A DNA stretch of 64,000 nt from Hymenobacter convexus (GTDB lineage Bacteria > Bacteroidota > Bacteroidia > Cytophagales > Hymenobacteraceae), in assembly GCF_030580955.1 (NCBI RefSeq), contig NZ_JAUQON010000002.1, positions 558,001-622,000 on the forward strand, read 5' to 3'. The translations under genes were made by a program, and so were the position numbers. Numbering within the stretch: the first letter of the stretch is position 1; each line of letters starts with the position of its first letter. Of the stretch, positions 17,694-25,441 are shown in pieces. A model generated the notes under the pieces. That model was given only the letters and a program-made list of their open reading frames with translations, made no database searches and was not told the origin of the DNA.

Positions 17694-18866
17694 CTAGTCT
17701 TTCTCGTACACCTTCACCACAAACACGTAGTCCTGCAGCTTCTTGAGTTGCTGCGGGCGGCCCGAGCCGGCCAGCTGGCCGTAGCGGGGCAGGTGGTAGG
17801 GTGCGGTAGCCTTAGCCGTGGCCGCCAGCGAATCGACCAGCCGCACCAGATACGACGACTTGGTGGCGAAGGCCGCGCTCTGCGCGTCGTTCTGCCGACC
17901 GCTCACCACGCCAATCAGGTTGCCGCGCTCATCAAGCAGCGGGCCGCCCGAGTTGCCCGGGTTCACCGGGATGCTCACCTGGTAGAAGGCCGTGTCGCCC
18001 TCGAAGCCCGAGCGGGCGCTCAATGAACCCTCGCCGTACACCACGTCCTCGCGCGGATAGCCCAGCGTGAACACCCGCTCGCCTAGGTCGGCTTGCCCTG
18101 ACTTCACCGCGTAGGGCAGGCGGCCGAAGCCCGTGAACTTCTTGTCTGTAATGCGCAGAATGGCCAGGTCGTGCTTGATGTCGGAATACACCGGCTCAGC
18201 GTGGTAGCGCTGGTGGTTTTTGCCTTCAATGAGCAATGAATCAGCGCCCTGAATAACGTGGTAGCTGGTCACGATGTAGCCTTCAGAGGTCAATGCGAAG
18301 CCCGTACCGCTGAAATTGCTTGTAGGCGGGGTGGGTACAACAGAATCATCGATACGATTGATTTTGCGCTTGATATCCGTCTGACTCTTCTTGAGGTTGT
18401 TAATCTCGCGGCGCATCACGTTGTAGCCATACAGCGAGGGCTGCACCTTCGAGTTGCGCCAGATATCCAAGCCCAGCAGGGTGGCAAACACGGCCATCAC
18501 GGCCACCGAGGCGGCCACGCCCACCGTGGCGCGGTGCCCGCTCCAGAACTCGCGCAGTTTGCGCTCGGTGCGCGAAATGCGCAGCATCGGGTTCACGGTG
18601 TGGGTGAGGCCGGTAGCGGGAAGGGAAACTTCGGCCGGGGCTTCGGCGGCCAGCATGGCGGCGTGGATGCCGCGCAGCTGCTGGCGCGTCTGCTGGCGCT
18701 GGCGGTAGGCGCGCAGCGTGCCGGTCAACTCGGTGAAGTCGGCATAGCGCAGGGCGAAGTCCGGGTCGGCCGACAGGCGCGCTTCGAGGCTGGTGCGGGC
18801 GGGCCCGGCCAGCTCGCCGTGCGAGTAAGCTTCAAATAAGGCGTAATAGTCTGCTTCAGTCATCAT
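17694..18866 (-). CDS. Membrane-tethered trypsin-like serine protease in the anti-sigma position
   Basis: The protein has 390 residues. Residues 1-70 (EADYYALFEAYSHGELAG, a gap, then DPDFALRYADF) resemble the N-terminal cytoplasmic part of FecR-type or zinc-less anti-sigma factors. Residues about 114-134 form one membrane segment, 150-172 a short charged coil, and 183-345 a trypsin-like domain with the triad H203 (SYHV), D233 (HDLAI) and S306 (GNSGGP). There is no PDZ domain. The gene lies 80 bp downstream of an ECF sigma gene on the same strand, where an anti-sigma factor is normal. I infer a membrane protein that may hold the sigma factor inside and cut or sense proteins outside. Single-protein fusion of the two roles is unproven. 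Confidence 0.85.
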   Translation of the reverse strand: MMTEADYYALFEAYSHGELAGPARTSLEARLSADPDFALRYADFTELTGTLRAYRQRQQTRQQLRGIHAAMLAAEAPAEVSLPATGLTHTVNPMLRISRTERKLREFWSGHRATVGVAASVAVMAVFATLLGLDIWRNSKVQPSLYGYNVMRREINNLKKSQTDIKRKINRIDDSVVPTPPTSNFSGTGFALTSEGYIVTSYHVIQGADSLLIEGKNHQRYHAEPVYSDIKHDLAILRITDKKFTGFGRLPYAVKSGQADLGERVFTLGYPREDVVYGEGSLSARSGFEGDTAFYQVSIPVNPGNSGGPLLDERGNLIGVVSGRQNDAQSAAFATKSSYLVRLVDSLAATAKATAPYHLPRYGQLAGSGRPQQLKKLQDYVFVVKVYEKD

Positions 18867-18946
18867 GGGTAAAAGCCGCGGGGTGGGAACCGGCAGCGGT
18901 AAGCGAATTGAGAATTCTGCGGGCCGTTTGCCCGCAGCTAACGATA

Positions 18947-19555
18947 TCAGATAGGCTCTTCTTTATAATGGGCAAAGAATAGTTTTTTGAGGCGCACGAG
19001 GCACTTATATTTCTGATTCTTCGCGTTATCGGCGTTGGTGTAGCCGAATTCGCTGGTTAAGTCCTGCATCGATTTATCGAGCAGGTAGAAGCCTTCCAGA
19101 AGCGAACGACAGGGCTCCCCCAGGTGGTTCAGGGCCTCGCTCATGGTGGCGAAACGGCGGTCCTGCTCCTCGGCGGCCAGCACATCTTCCTCGGCCCCCG
19201 TGTTGAGGTAGGGGCCGTGCTCCTCGTCGTCGAGCAGGCGCACGCCGAAGCGGCTTTTGCTCGTGAGGCGCTTCAGCCACAGGCGGCGGCACACGGCGTA
19301 GAGGTAGGTTTTAATCTGGCAGCTCAGCTCCAGGGAGCCGTCGCGTACTTTTTCATAAAACACCATCACGCCTTCCTGGTACACGTCCTGGGCATCGTCT
19401 TCGGAGCCGCTGTTTTGCAGCACGAAGTGCGACACCATGGGCCAGTGCAGCCGGTAGAGGTGGGCCAGCGCCCGCTCATCGCCGGAGCGAATGGCGGCAA
19501 TCAGCGCGTCATCGGTAGGAGTCAAAGAAGAGGAAGTTGGATTGCCCCTGCTCAT
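18947..19555 (-). CDS. ECF-type RNA polymerase sigma factor
   Basis: The protein has 202 residues. Region 2 spans about 15-90 (DDALIAAIRSGDERALAHLY, AQDVYQEGVMVFYEKV, then IKTYLYAVCRRLW) and region 4 is C-terminal (LTSEFGYTNADNAKNQKYKCLVRLKKLF). The linker is acidic. It should direct RNA polymerase to a small set of promoters. The next gene downstream encodes a membrane-tethered protease that may be its regulator. An inverted repeat (19590-19627) lies 35 bp upstream, between it and a divergent lipoprotein gene. Confidence 0.92.
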   Translation of the reverse strand: MSRGNPTSSSLTPTDDALIAAIRSGDERALAHLYRLHWPMVSHFVLQNSGSEDDAQDVYQEGVMVFYEKVRDGSLELSCQIKTYLYAVCRRLWLKRLTSKSRFGVRLLDDEEHGPYLNTGAEEDVLAAEEQDRRFATMSEALNHLGEPCRSLLEGFYLLDKSMQDLTSEFGYTNADNAKNQKYKCLVRLKKLFFAHYKEEPI

Positions 19556-19589
19556 TCACTTTGGGAATTAATACGAAAGCGGGCGGTAA

Positions 19590-19627
19590 GTAACCCGGCG
19601 AAAAAATATTTTTCTAGCCCGGGTTAC
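19590..19627. promoter_or_regulatory. Symmetric promoter-like inverted repeat between the sigma factor and lipoprotein genes
   Basis: GTAACCCGG (19590-19598) and its inverted copy (19619-19627) flank a 20-bp AT-rich spacer. The AAC core recalls the -35 elements read by many ECF sigma factors, and the symmetry would suit divergent transcription of the sigma gene and the lipoprotein gene. This is an inference from position and shape only. Confidence 0.35.
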
Positions 19628-19690
19628 CTTTTCGGTAGGGCGGGATAAAGGGCGTTTTTAAGTTAACCCACTTTCAAAATTACCCTCAAA

Positions 19691-19969
19691 ATGAACAACC
19701 TGTTCAAAGTTGCTGCTCTGGGCCTGGCCCTCACCGCTGGTCTGACCTCGTGCGAGTCGAAGAAGACCGAAGAAACCACCGTTGAGACTCCTGCTGCTAG
19801 CACCGAGACTTCGACTACCACCACCACCGACACCACCGCCATGGCTCCGGCTGCTGACGCTACGGCTCCCGCCACCACGGACGCTGCTGCTGCTCCTGCT
19901 GCTACCACCGAGGCTCCTGCTGCCGGTGCTACCACCACCACCACCACGACCGAAGAAGTTAAGAAGTAA
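19691..19969 (+). CDS. Small Thr/Ala-rich lipoprotein
   Basis: The protein has 92 residues. The N-terminus is a lipoprotein signal with lipobox LTSC (lipidated Cys21) followed by ESKKTEE. The remainder is almost entirely Thr, Ala, Pro, Glu and Ser, with runs of six and seven Thr, so it is probably disordered and extended, possibly a glycosylated spacer. No domain is recognisable. It is divergent from the ECF sigma gene across the inverted repeat at 19590 and has its own terminator, which supports a real gene. The Thr-run coding may be prone to slippage. Confidence 0.75.
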   Translation: MNNLFKVAALGLALTAGLTSCESKKTEETTVETPAASTETSTTTTTDTTAMAPAADATAPATTDAAAAPAATTEAPAAGATTTTTTTEEVKK

Positions 19970-20011
19970 TTGGCCGCTGGCCTCGCGCCAGCAGTTGATT
20001 CCTCTGCTTAC

Positions 20012-20047
20012 AAAAACAGCCCGGACGCAAGTCCGGGCTGTTTTTTT
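20012..20047. terminator. Bidirectional intrinsic terminator
   Basis: A 10-bp stem (20017-20026 with 20031-20040, loop GCAA) is followed by seven T residues on the plus strand and preceded by five A residues. It lies between the convergent lipoprotein and mcrC genes. Confidence 0.9.
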
Positions 20048-20066
20048 GTGTCCGCTGCTCGGCTTG

Positions 20067-21107
20067 TTAGTCAATCAGAGCCAGCAAATCGGCCGCAATG
20101 CCGGGCCAGGGTTGGTGCAGGTTGAGGGTGACGACGCGCACCGGGTGCCCGCCCAGGGTGTAGCGCACGTCCAACGCCTGGCTGGCGGCCGGGTAGAGCA
20201 CGATGCCTTCCAGGGTCTGGCCGGGAGCGGGGCGCTGGTTCTGGAGGTAGGCGTAGAGCTGGTAGAGGTGGGGCGCGATGAGGCGCTGCCGGTCGTAGCG
20301 CGGGCGCAGGGCGGCGGCGTAATATTTGGTGTCGAGGATGATTTTGCGGTCGGGGGCGTCGAGGGTCGTGTCGGTGAGCATGGTGGGCAGCAGGGCCAGG
20401 TCGTCGGGCTGCGGGGCTTCGGCCTGCCAGGCAATGGTTTCGGCATACACGCGGTAGCGGCGCTGCTCGCGGCGGAAGAAGTTGCGGGTGAACTGCTCAA
20501 ACAGCCGCGCCATCAGCACTTCGTCGCGCCGGAAATCGGCGAAGCGGCTCCGGCCGTTGGCCGCCGGCTCGGGTAGGGCCGTGAGCCATACCAGCTCGCA
20601 CACGTGTAGCAGAAACGCCTCCCGGCTGCCGGGCCGCTGCCGCCGCAGCTCGCGGAAGGTGGCGGCGGTGGGCGGGACCAGCGGCGTTTCAGCCGCCGCC
20701 GCGGGCAGGCGCCGCCGGACGTGGCCCAGCTCGCGCCGCAAAGCCAATGGCAAATCCGTGGCGCGCGCCAGCACGGCCAGCGTGTGAGCCAGCAGGCGGA
20801 GGAGCGGCGAGTCGGTGCTCAACTCATCGAAGGAGCATACGGCCCGGCCCTGCGCCAGCAAGCCGCGGCCGAGGCTGGGCGCCAGTTCCACCCGCCCGCG
20901 CAGGCTGGTGAGCTCGGCCATGCGGGGCTCAAAATTGCGCGGCAGGCCGGCGCGGAGCAGTCGGCGCGTGGCGTGCAGCAGCACCTGGGCCAGCAGCCCT
21001 AGCGGCCGATGGAACGGCGTGGCCTCGCTGGCTTGCAGCACGGCCGGCTCGGGCAGCCGGTTCCAGGCGTAGCAGAGAAAGTAGTAAAGGGTGGGGAGCG
21101 GTATCAC
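20067..21107 (-). CDS. mcrC: McrC-like nuclease subunit of a McrBC-type restriction system
   Basis: The protein has 346 residues from a GTG start; the N-terminus IPLPTLYYFLCYAWNRL matches the McrC family. A PD-(D/E)xK nuclease core is visible near the C-terminus: D246 in MLTDTTL, then D259-x-K261 in IILDTKYY. McrC pairs with the GTPase McrB and cuts modified DNA. The mcrB-like gene is upstream on the same strand but is separated by 777 bp containing an opposite-strand gene, so the two cannot share a simple operon. Confidence 0.9.
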   Translation of the reverse strand: MIPLPTLYYFLCYAWNRLPEPAVLQASEATPFHRPLGLLAQVLLHATRRLLRAGLPRNFEPRMAELTSLRGRVELAPSLGRGLLAQGRAVCSFDELSTDSPLLRLLAHTLAVLARATDLPLALRRELGHVRRRLPAAAAETPLVPPTAATFRELRRQRPGSREAFLLHVCELVWLTALPEPAANGRSRFADFRRDEVLMARLFEQFTRNFFRREQRRYRVYAETIAWQAEAPQPDDLALLPTMLTDTTLDAPDRKIILDTKYYAAALRPRYDRQRLIAPHLYQLYAYLQNQRPAPGQTLEGIVLYPAASQALDVRYTLGGHPVRVVTLNLHQPWPGIAADLLALID

Positions 21108-21315
21108 AGCAAAGCGAAGCTAGGGCGGCAGGGGCGAAAAGCAGCGGTGGCTGACTGCTGGCGCATTCTGGTTTCGAAGAAGCCAGGCGGAAAAGCTTGG
21201 CCGTAATTCTCTGCGCATAAATGGCGGGCAGTTTCAATTACTGGGAAAAAGACGGTGTTTGTCGGTTGAGGTACCGGGTTGAGCGAAGCAGGGAAATGGC
21301 CGAATGGGGCTAGGG

Positions 21316-21323
21316 TAACTTTG
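21316..21323 (+). promoter_or_regulatory. Promoter -7 element of the regulatory-like-domain gene
   Basis: TAACTTTG matches TAnnTTTG and ends 27 bp before the ATG at 21351. No clear -33 element is present. Confidence 0.45.
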
Positions 21324-21350
21324 TATTGTTCAATTAACCCGCCTGTTCTT

Positions 21351-21770
21351 ATGCGCCTCCTCCGTCAACTCTTCGCCGTTATTTTGTTCAGTGGGGTGTT
21401 TTTGCCAGTCGCGCAGGCGCGGGAGTTGGCCGCCGACAGCAGCCGCCTAGCGCCGGCCCGCGCTGCGGCAGTAGCAGCCCCGGCAGCCGTAAAAACAATT
21501 AAGCTTTCGGGCAAAATTGTGGACGGCGCGCGGGCCCTGCCGGGCGCGGTAGTCGTGCTCACCGCCACCAATCAAATGACGGTTACCAATGCAGCCGGAG
21601 AATTTTCCTTCGATGTACTGCCCCATGCCGGCCCGTTGCAAGCCAACATCACCTACGCCGGCTACACCGACGCGGAAGTGACGCTGAGCACGAACTTCAA
21701 CGCGGCCACCGTAGGCTTGTCCAAAGAACAGCCTAAGAAGGCTTTGCCCGCCACGCATCGCTCCAGGTAG
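21351..21770 (+). CDS. Secreted carboxypeptidase-regulatory-like domain protein
   Basis: The ATG at 21351 gives 139 residues with a signal peptide ending near AQAREL. After an Ala-rich linker, residues about 50-120 (LSGKIVDGARALPGAVVVL, TNAAGEFSFDVLP, YAGYTDAEVTL) form one beta-sandwich of the carboxypeptidase D regulatory-like type, the module that starts many Bacteroidota TonB-dependent receptors. Here it stands alone as a small exported protein. It is inserted, on the opposite strand, between mcrB and mcrC, with its own -7 element and a shared downstream terminator. No link to restriction is apparent. Confidence 0.75.
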   Translation: MRLLRQLFAVILFSGVFLPVAQARELAADSSRLAPARAAAVAAPAAVKTIKLSGKIVDGARALPGAVVVLTATNQMTVTNAAGEFSFDVLPHAGPLQANITYAGYTDAEVTLSTNFNAATVGLSKEQPKKALPATHRSR

Positions 21771-21827
21771 CTGCCTGGCAGCCGGGAAGGTCTTAATAAA
21801 ATAAAGGGTCTGAAATAGAACCGAAGT

Positions 21828-21885
21828 AAAAAAAAGCAGCAGCCGAAAAATGTCTGATTTTCAGATGTTTTTCGGCTGCTCTTTT
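21828..21885. terminator. Bidirectional intrinsic terminator
   Basis: A 20-bp stem (21838-21857 with 21861-21880, two G-T pairs, loop TTT) has an A-run before it and CTTTT after it. It separates the convergent secreted-protein gene and mcrB; its right flank reaches the mcrB stop. Confidence 0.85.
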
Positions 21886-23183
21886 CAGGCCAGCAGCTTC
21901 CGCAGCTGCGCGGCGGCCGTGGCGGGCTGCTCACGCCAATAATCGGCCAGCAAGGGGCCAATTTCCTGCTCGAAAATCAGGCGTAGCCACGCCGCTGCCT
22001 GCGCCGGCTGAGTGGGCGGCTGGCAGAAGTAGCTGTGGCCAATTTCGAAGTCGGGACCCAACTCCGGGTCGTCGGCAATAACCTGGTTGAGCGCAGTCAT
22101 GCGCGTGCACAGCTGGTCAATGACCGACGGGGGCACCTGCCGCGCCGCCAGATACGCCCGCAGCGGCGCGTTAAACTGCGGCGCCAGCGCCACGAAGGCG
22201 AAGCGGCGGCGCAACGCATAATCGAGTGGGCTGAGCGAACGGTCGGCCAGGTTGAGGGTGCCGATAACGTAGAGGTTATCGGGTACGAAAAACCGGGGTG
22301 CCTCCGCCGGAGCGTAGGGCAGGCGCAGGGCGTGGGCCTGGCCGCGCTTATCGGCTTCGAGGAGCAGCAGCAACTCGCCAAAAATGCGAGGCACGTTGCC
22401 GCGGTTCACTTCGTCAATCAGCAGGAAGTAGGGCCGGCCGGGGTCGACGGCGGCGCGCTGGCACAGCAGCGGCAACACGCCGGGCACGAGGTGGAACTGG
22501 CCTTCGGCATCGGGCCGGAAGCCCAGCATAAAATCCTCGTAGCCGTAGCTGGGATGGAACTGCACCAACTCCACGCGGCGCTCGTCCTGGGCGCCGAGCA
22601 GCAGCCAGGCCAGGCGCCGGGCCAGGAACGTTTTGCCGGTGCCGGGCGGGCCCTGCAGCAGCAGGTTGCGGCGGCGCTGCAGGCCGGCGAGGGCCGCGTC
22701 CAGTGCTGCTTCGTCGATAAATAATTCGGCGAGTGCATCCGCACGGCTATAACTGGGCGGGGCGTATGGCGTGGCCGGCTCAGCGGCAGCGCTGGGCAGC
22801 AGGGCATCGGGTGTTTCTTTGGGCAGGCCGGTGTAGAGGTCTTCGGCTTGCTGGTGGGCCACTTCTTCGCCATCGGGCCCCGAGCCCGAGGTGAGCACCG
22901 GCCGCTTGGTGCTGATGGTGAAGTCGAGACTTTCGAGCAGGGCGTTGGTGGGTGCGCCGGCGGGGCGGGGCCAGTGGGCGGCGGGGTTGCCGGTGGCCAG
23001 GCGGTAGGCCAGTTCGGCCACGGCGCGGGGCGGGTAGCGCCGGCCCCGGTACACCAACTCGTACACGGTGCTGGGCGGCAGCGGGCGGCCTTCGCGGGCT
23101 ATCTGACGCAGGGCGCGCAGCACCTGCTCGCGGGTGAGCAACGAGACCAGCGTACGGGCAGAATTGAGCGAATCAGACGGCAT
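21885..23183 (-). CDS. mcrB: McrB-like AAA+ GTPase/ATPase of a McrBC-type restriction system
   Basis: The ATG at 23183 gives 432 residues. Residues 1-70 (REQVLRALRQIAREG, GRRYPPRAVAELAY) look like a small DNA-recognition head similar to that of McrA/McrB homologues, not the E. coli 5mC domain. The AAA+ part has Walker A GPPGTGKT (178-185), Walker B FLLIDE (253-258), NRGNVPRIFGELL, and NLADRS (311-316), the equivalent of the McrB GTP-specificity motif. It should translocate DNA and drive McrC cleavage of modified foreign DNA. The mcrC gene is downstream beyond an inserted gene. Confidence 0.9.
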   Translation of the reverse strand: MPSDSLNSARTLVSLLTREQVLRALRQIAREGRPLPPSTVYELVYRGRRYPPRAVAELAYRLATGNPAAHWPRPAGAPTNALLESLDFTISTKRPVLTSGSGPDGEEVAHQQAEDLYTGLPKETPDALLPSAAAEPATPYAPPSYSRADALAELFIDEAALDAALAGLQRRRNLLLQGPPGTGKTFLARRLAWLLLGAQDERRVELVQFHPSYGYEDFMLGFRPDAEGQFHLVPGVLPLLCQRAAVDPGRPYFLLIDEVNRGNVPRIFGELLLLLEADKRGQAHALRLPYAPAEAPRFFVPDNLYVIGTLNLADRSLSPLDYALRRRFAFVALAPQFNAPLRAYLAARQVPPSVIDQLCTRMTALNQVIADDPELGPDFEIGHSYFCQPPTQPAQAAAWLRLIFEQEIGPLLADYWREQPATAAAQLRKLLA

Positions 23184-23223
23184 GGCGGGCAAGGTAGGAC
23201 CAGAAGGCGATGGGGCAAAAAAA

Positions 23224-23321
23224 GAACGTCATGCTGAGCGAAGCCGAAGCATCTCTACCGCCATACTAAATCTGATTAGTTGCGCGGTAGAGATGCTTCG
23301 GCTTCGCTCAGCATGACGTTC
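23224..23321. repeat. Inverted-repeat element, AACGTCATG family
   Basis: Perfect 38-bp arms (23224-23261 and 23284-23321) surround a 22-bp AT-rich spacer. It sits between the mcrB start and the end of the lipoprotein gene at 23352. Confidence 0.9.
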
Positions 23322-23351
23322 CGAGAAGGCTGACAATAGCCAGCGTCAGCT

Positions 23352-24194
23352 TTACGGGGCTACCGTGAACTTGCGCGTCACCGAGTTGTAGGGGCCGGGA
23401 ATGAGCGTACCGCTGCTGTCCACGAGCTCCAGCTTCACGGTGTTTTCGCCGGCGGGCAGGCCTTCCATCATGTAGGGCATCCAGCGGTCGAGCATAAACT
23501 CGGTGCCGTTGATGGTGGCGCGCACGCGGTTGCCACCGGCTTCGAGCGTGGTGTTTACCAAGTAGAAGTCCAGCATGATGCGCTTGGCATCGGCGCCGGA
23601 ATACGTGTCTTTCGGACGGCTGTAGAACAGGTTCGGGCCGTTCACGTTGATGATGGGCGTGGCGGGCTTTTCGCCGTTGCCCACGTTGATGATGCGCAGG
23701 TCGTAGGCGCCGCGGTGCTTCAGGCTCTCGTGGTAGGAGCGCGAGAGGAAGGAGAGCACCACGTGCTGGCCGTCGGGAATAGCCTTAGTGAAGGTGGTTT
23801 CGTAATGGGCGGTGTAGGGCTCGTTGTCCACAATGTTGTGGATGTGCTGGCCCTTCATCGAGTTCGCCATTTCGCCCATGTGCGGGCCGCCGCTCATTTT
23901 GGTGAGCTGGAAGTTGCTGATTTGGTAGTTGAACGTCACCTCGCCGCTGGGCACGGTGGAATTGGCGATGGGCTGGCGCAGCTGCATCTGGGCCTCGGGG
24001 AAGCGGGGCGAGTCGCCGAAGGGCGTCAGACGGATGCCGTTCGACTCCATGCTTTCTCCGGTGGTGCTGGTGCGGGTGTTGGTGCCGGGCGCGCCGGCCG
24101 AAGCGCTAACGTCGGTGGCCGGTTTGCTCGTTTCGCAACCAGCAAGGGCGGCCAGCGTCAGGGTGCTGCACAGCAGCCAATGAGAAGTTTTCAT
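23352..24194 (-). CDS. Lipoprotein of unknown function
   Basis: The ATG at 24194 gives 280 residues with lipobox LAGC (Cys19) and a Ser/Thr-rich linker. The open frame upstream to 25235 is antisense to the oxygenase gene and is not part of it. The folded part (residues about 50-280) seems to hold two beta-rich domains: one with VTFNYQISNFQLT and GQHIHNIVDNEPY, the other with FYLVNTTLEAGGNRVRATING, ending in a YNSVTRKFTV strand. The two His in GQHIHNI are notable. I do not recognise a family. The repeat at 23224 follows the gene. Confidence 0.75.
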   Translation of the reverse strand: MKTSHWLLCSTLTLAALAGCETSKPATDVSASAGAPGTNTRTSTTGESMESNGIRLTPFGDSPRFPEAQMQLRQPIANSTVPSGEVTFNYQISNFQLTKMSGGPHMGEMANSMKGQHIHNIVDNEPYTAHYETTFTKAIPDGQHVVLSFLSRSYHESLKHRGAYDLRIINVGNGEKPATPIINVNGPNLFYSRPKDTYSGADAKRIMLDFYLVNTTLEAGGNRVRATINGTEFMLDRWMPYMMEGLPAGENTVKLELVDSSGTLIPGPYNSVTRKFTVAP

Positions 24195-24356
24195 GGTATA
24201 AAGAAGGCTCAAAAAAAGTTTGGCAGTAATTTTATGGGTAGACCTGTTGCCGCATCCGCTTACGCAGGGTGTCCGGTTCAGGGTTTTGCTTAACTTGCGG
24301 CCTTGCCTCGCGGGCTTCCGTGGGGCTTGCCGGCTCAAAGTAAACCTAAATTTCCC

Positions 24357-25331
24357 ATGCAAGACCAACTTCTCGACCAAATTCCCTCGCTCGACCTCGC
24401 CGATTTCCGTTCCGGCGACCCCGAGCGCAAGGCCCGCTTCGTGCAACAGCTCGGCGAGGCCTACCAGAACATCGGCTTTGTGGCCCTGAAAAACCACGGC
24501 CTCAACGACGAGCAGACCAAACAATTGTACGCCGACGTGCAGGCCTTTTTCAAGCTGCCCGACGCCGCCAAGCAGCGCTACGAGAAGCCCGAGCTGGCCG
24601 GCCAGCGCGGCTACATCAGCAAAGGCAAGGAGCACGCCAAGGGCCGCAATACCGGTGACCTGAAGGAATTTTACCACGTGGGCCAGGAAGTAGAAGGCGA
24701 GGACCCCATCAAGAGCGAGTACCCCGACAACATCTGGCCCGAGGAGCTGAGCACCTTCAAAAACACGGCCCTGACCACTTACCGCACCCTGGAGTCGGCC
24801 GGGAAGGACGTGCTGCGCGCTATTGCCCTGTACCTGCACCTGCCCGAAAACTACTTCGACGACAAGGTGAAAAACGGCAACAGCATCCTGCGCCCCATTC
24901 ACTACTTCCCCATCGAAGACCCGGACGCGGTGCCGGCCGATGCCGTGCGCGCCGCCGAACACGGCGACATCAACCTGATTACCTTGCTGATGGGCGCCAG
25001 CGCCGACGGCCTGCAGGTGAAGCGCCGCGACGGGAAGTGGATTCCCATCACGGCCCTGCCCGACCAGATTGTGGTGAACGTGGGCGACATGCTCCAGCGC
25101 CTCACCAACGGCGTGCTCAAGAGCACCATTCACCGCGTGGTGAACCCAGCGCGCGAGAAAATGAACACCTCGCGCTACAGCATCCCGTTCTTCATGCACC
25201 CGCGCTCGGAAATGAGCCTGGCCGCCCTGGAGCACTGCGTGACGCCCGAAAACCCCAAGAAGGAAGCTGACATCACGGCCGGCGAGTTCCTCAACGAGCG
25301 CCTGATTGAGCTGGGCTTGAAGAAGAAGTAA
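24357..25331 (+). CDS. Fe(II)/2-oxoglutarate-dependent oxygenase (isopenicillin-N-synthase-like)
   Basis: The ATG at 24357 gives 324 residues, the usual length. The N-terminal DIOX_N region (IPSLDLADF, AYQNIGFVALKNHGL) is followed by the 2OG-Fe(II) jelly-roll. The metal triad H202-x-D204 (EHGDINLITLL) and H259 (STIHRVVNP) is intact, and R273-x-S275 (SRYSIPFF) would bind 2-oxoglutarate. Members hydroxylate or oxidatively cyclise small substrates; the substrate here is unknown. It stands alone with a terminator behind it and is divergent from the preceding lipoprotein. Confidence 0.9.
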   Translation: MQDQLLDQIPSLDLADFRSGDPERKARFVQQLGEAYQNIGFVALKNHGLNDEQTKQLYADVQAFFKLPDAAKQRYEKPELAGQRGYISKGKEHAKGRNTGDLKEFYHVGQEVEGEDPIKSEYPDNIWPEELSTFKNTALTTYRTLESAGKDVLRAIALYLHLPENYFDDKVKNGNSILRPIHYFPIEDPDAVPADAVRAAEHGDINLITLLMGASADGLQVKRRDGKWIPITALPDQIVVNVGDMLQRLTNGVLKSTIHRVVNPAREKMNTSRYSIPFFMHPRSEMSLAALEHCVTPENPKKEADITAGEFLNERLIELGLKKK

Positions 25332-25357
25332 GCATATTTTTTGGGTATGACCTCAAT

Positions 25358-25397
25358 ATTCCCCGTTGGCCGGCTGGCCGGCGGGGAATTGTTTTTT
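25358..25397 (+). terminator. Intrinsic terminator of the oxygenase gene
   Basis: A stem of ATTCCCCG with CGGGGAAT (25358-25389), containing an inner GGCCGGC/GCCGGC fold, is followed by TGTTTTTT (25390-25397). It begins 27 bp after the stop at 25331. Confidence 0.75.
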
Positions 25398-25441
25398 CTG
25401 GCCCGGTCCCTGCATTAGTCTACGCTTAAACAATGCCGCCT

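Noticed and set aside
20067..23183. A larger defence island around mcrBC
   Set aside because: The neighbours on both sides (lipoproteins, oxygenase, sigma factor) show no defence-gene features, and no mobile-element genes are seen.
24195..25235. N-terminal extension of the lipoprotein gene at 23352
   Set aside because: It is antisense to the oxygenase gene; the lipobox start at 24194 is clearly the right one.
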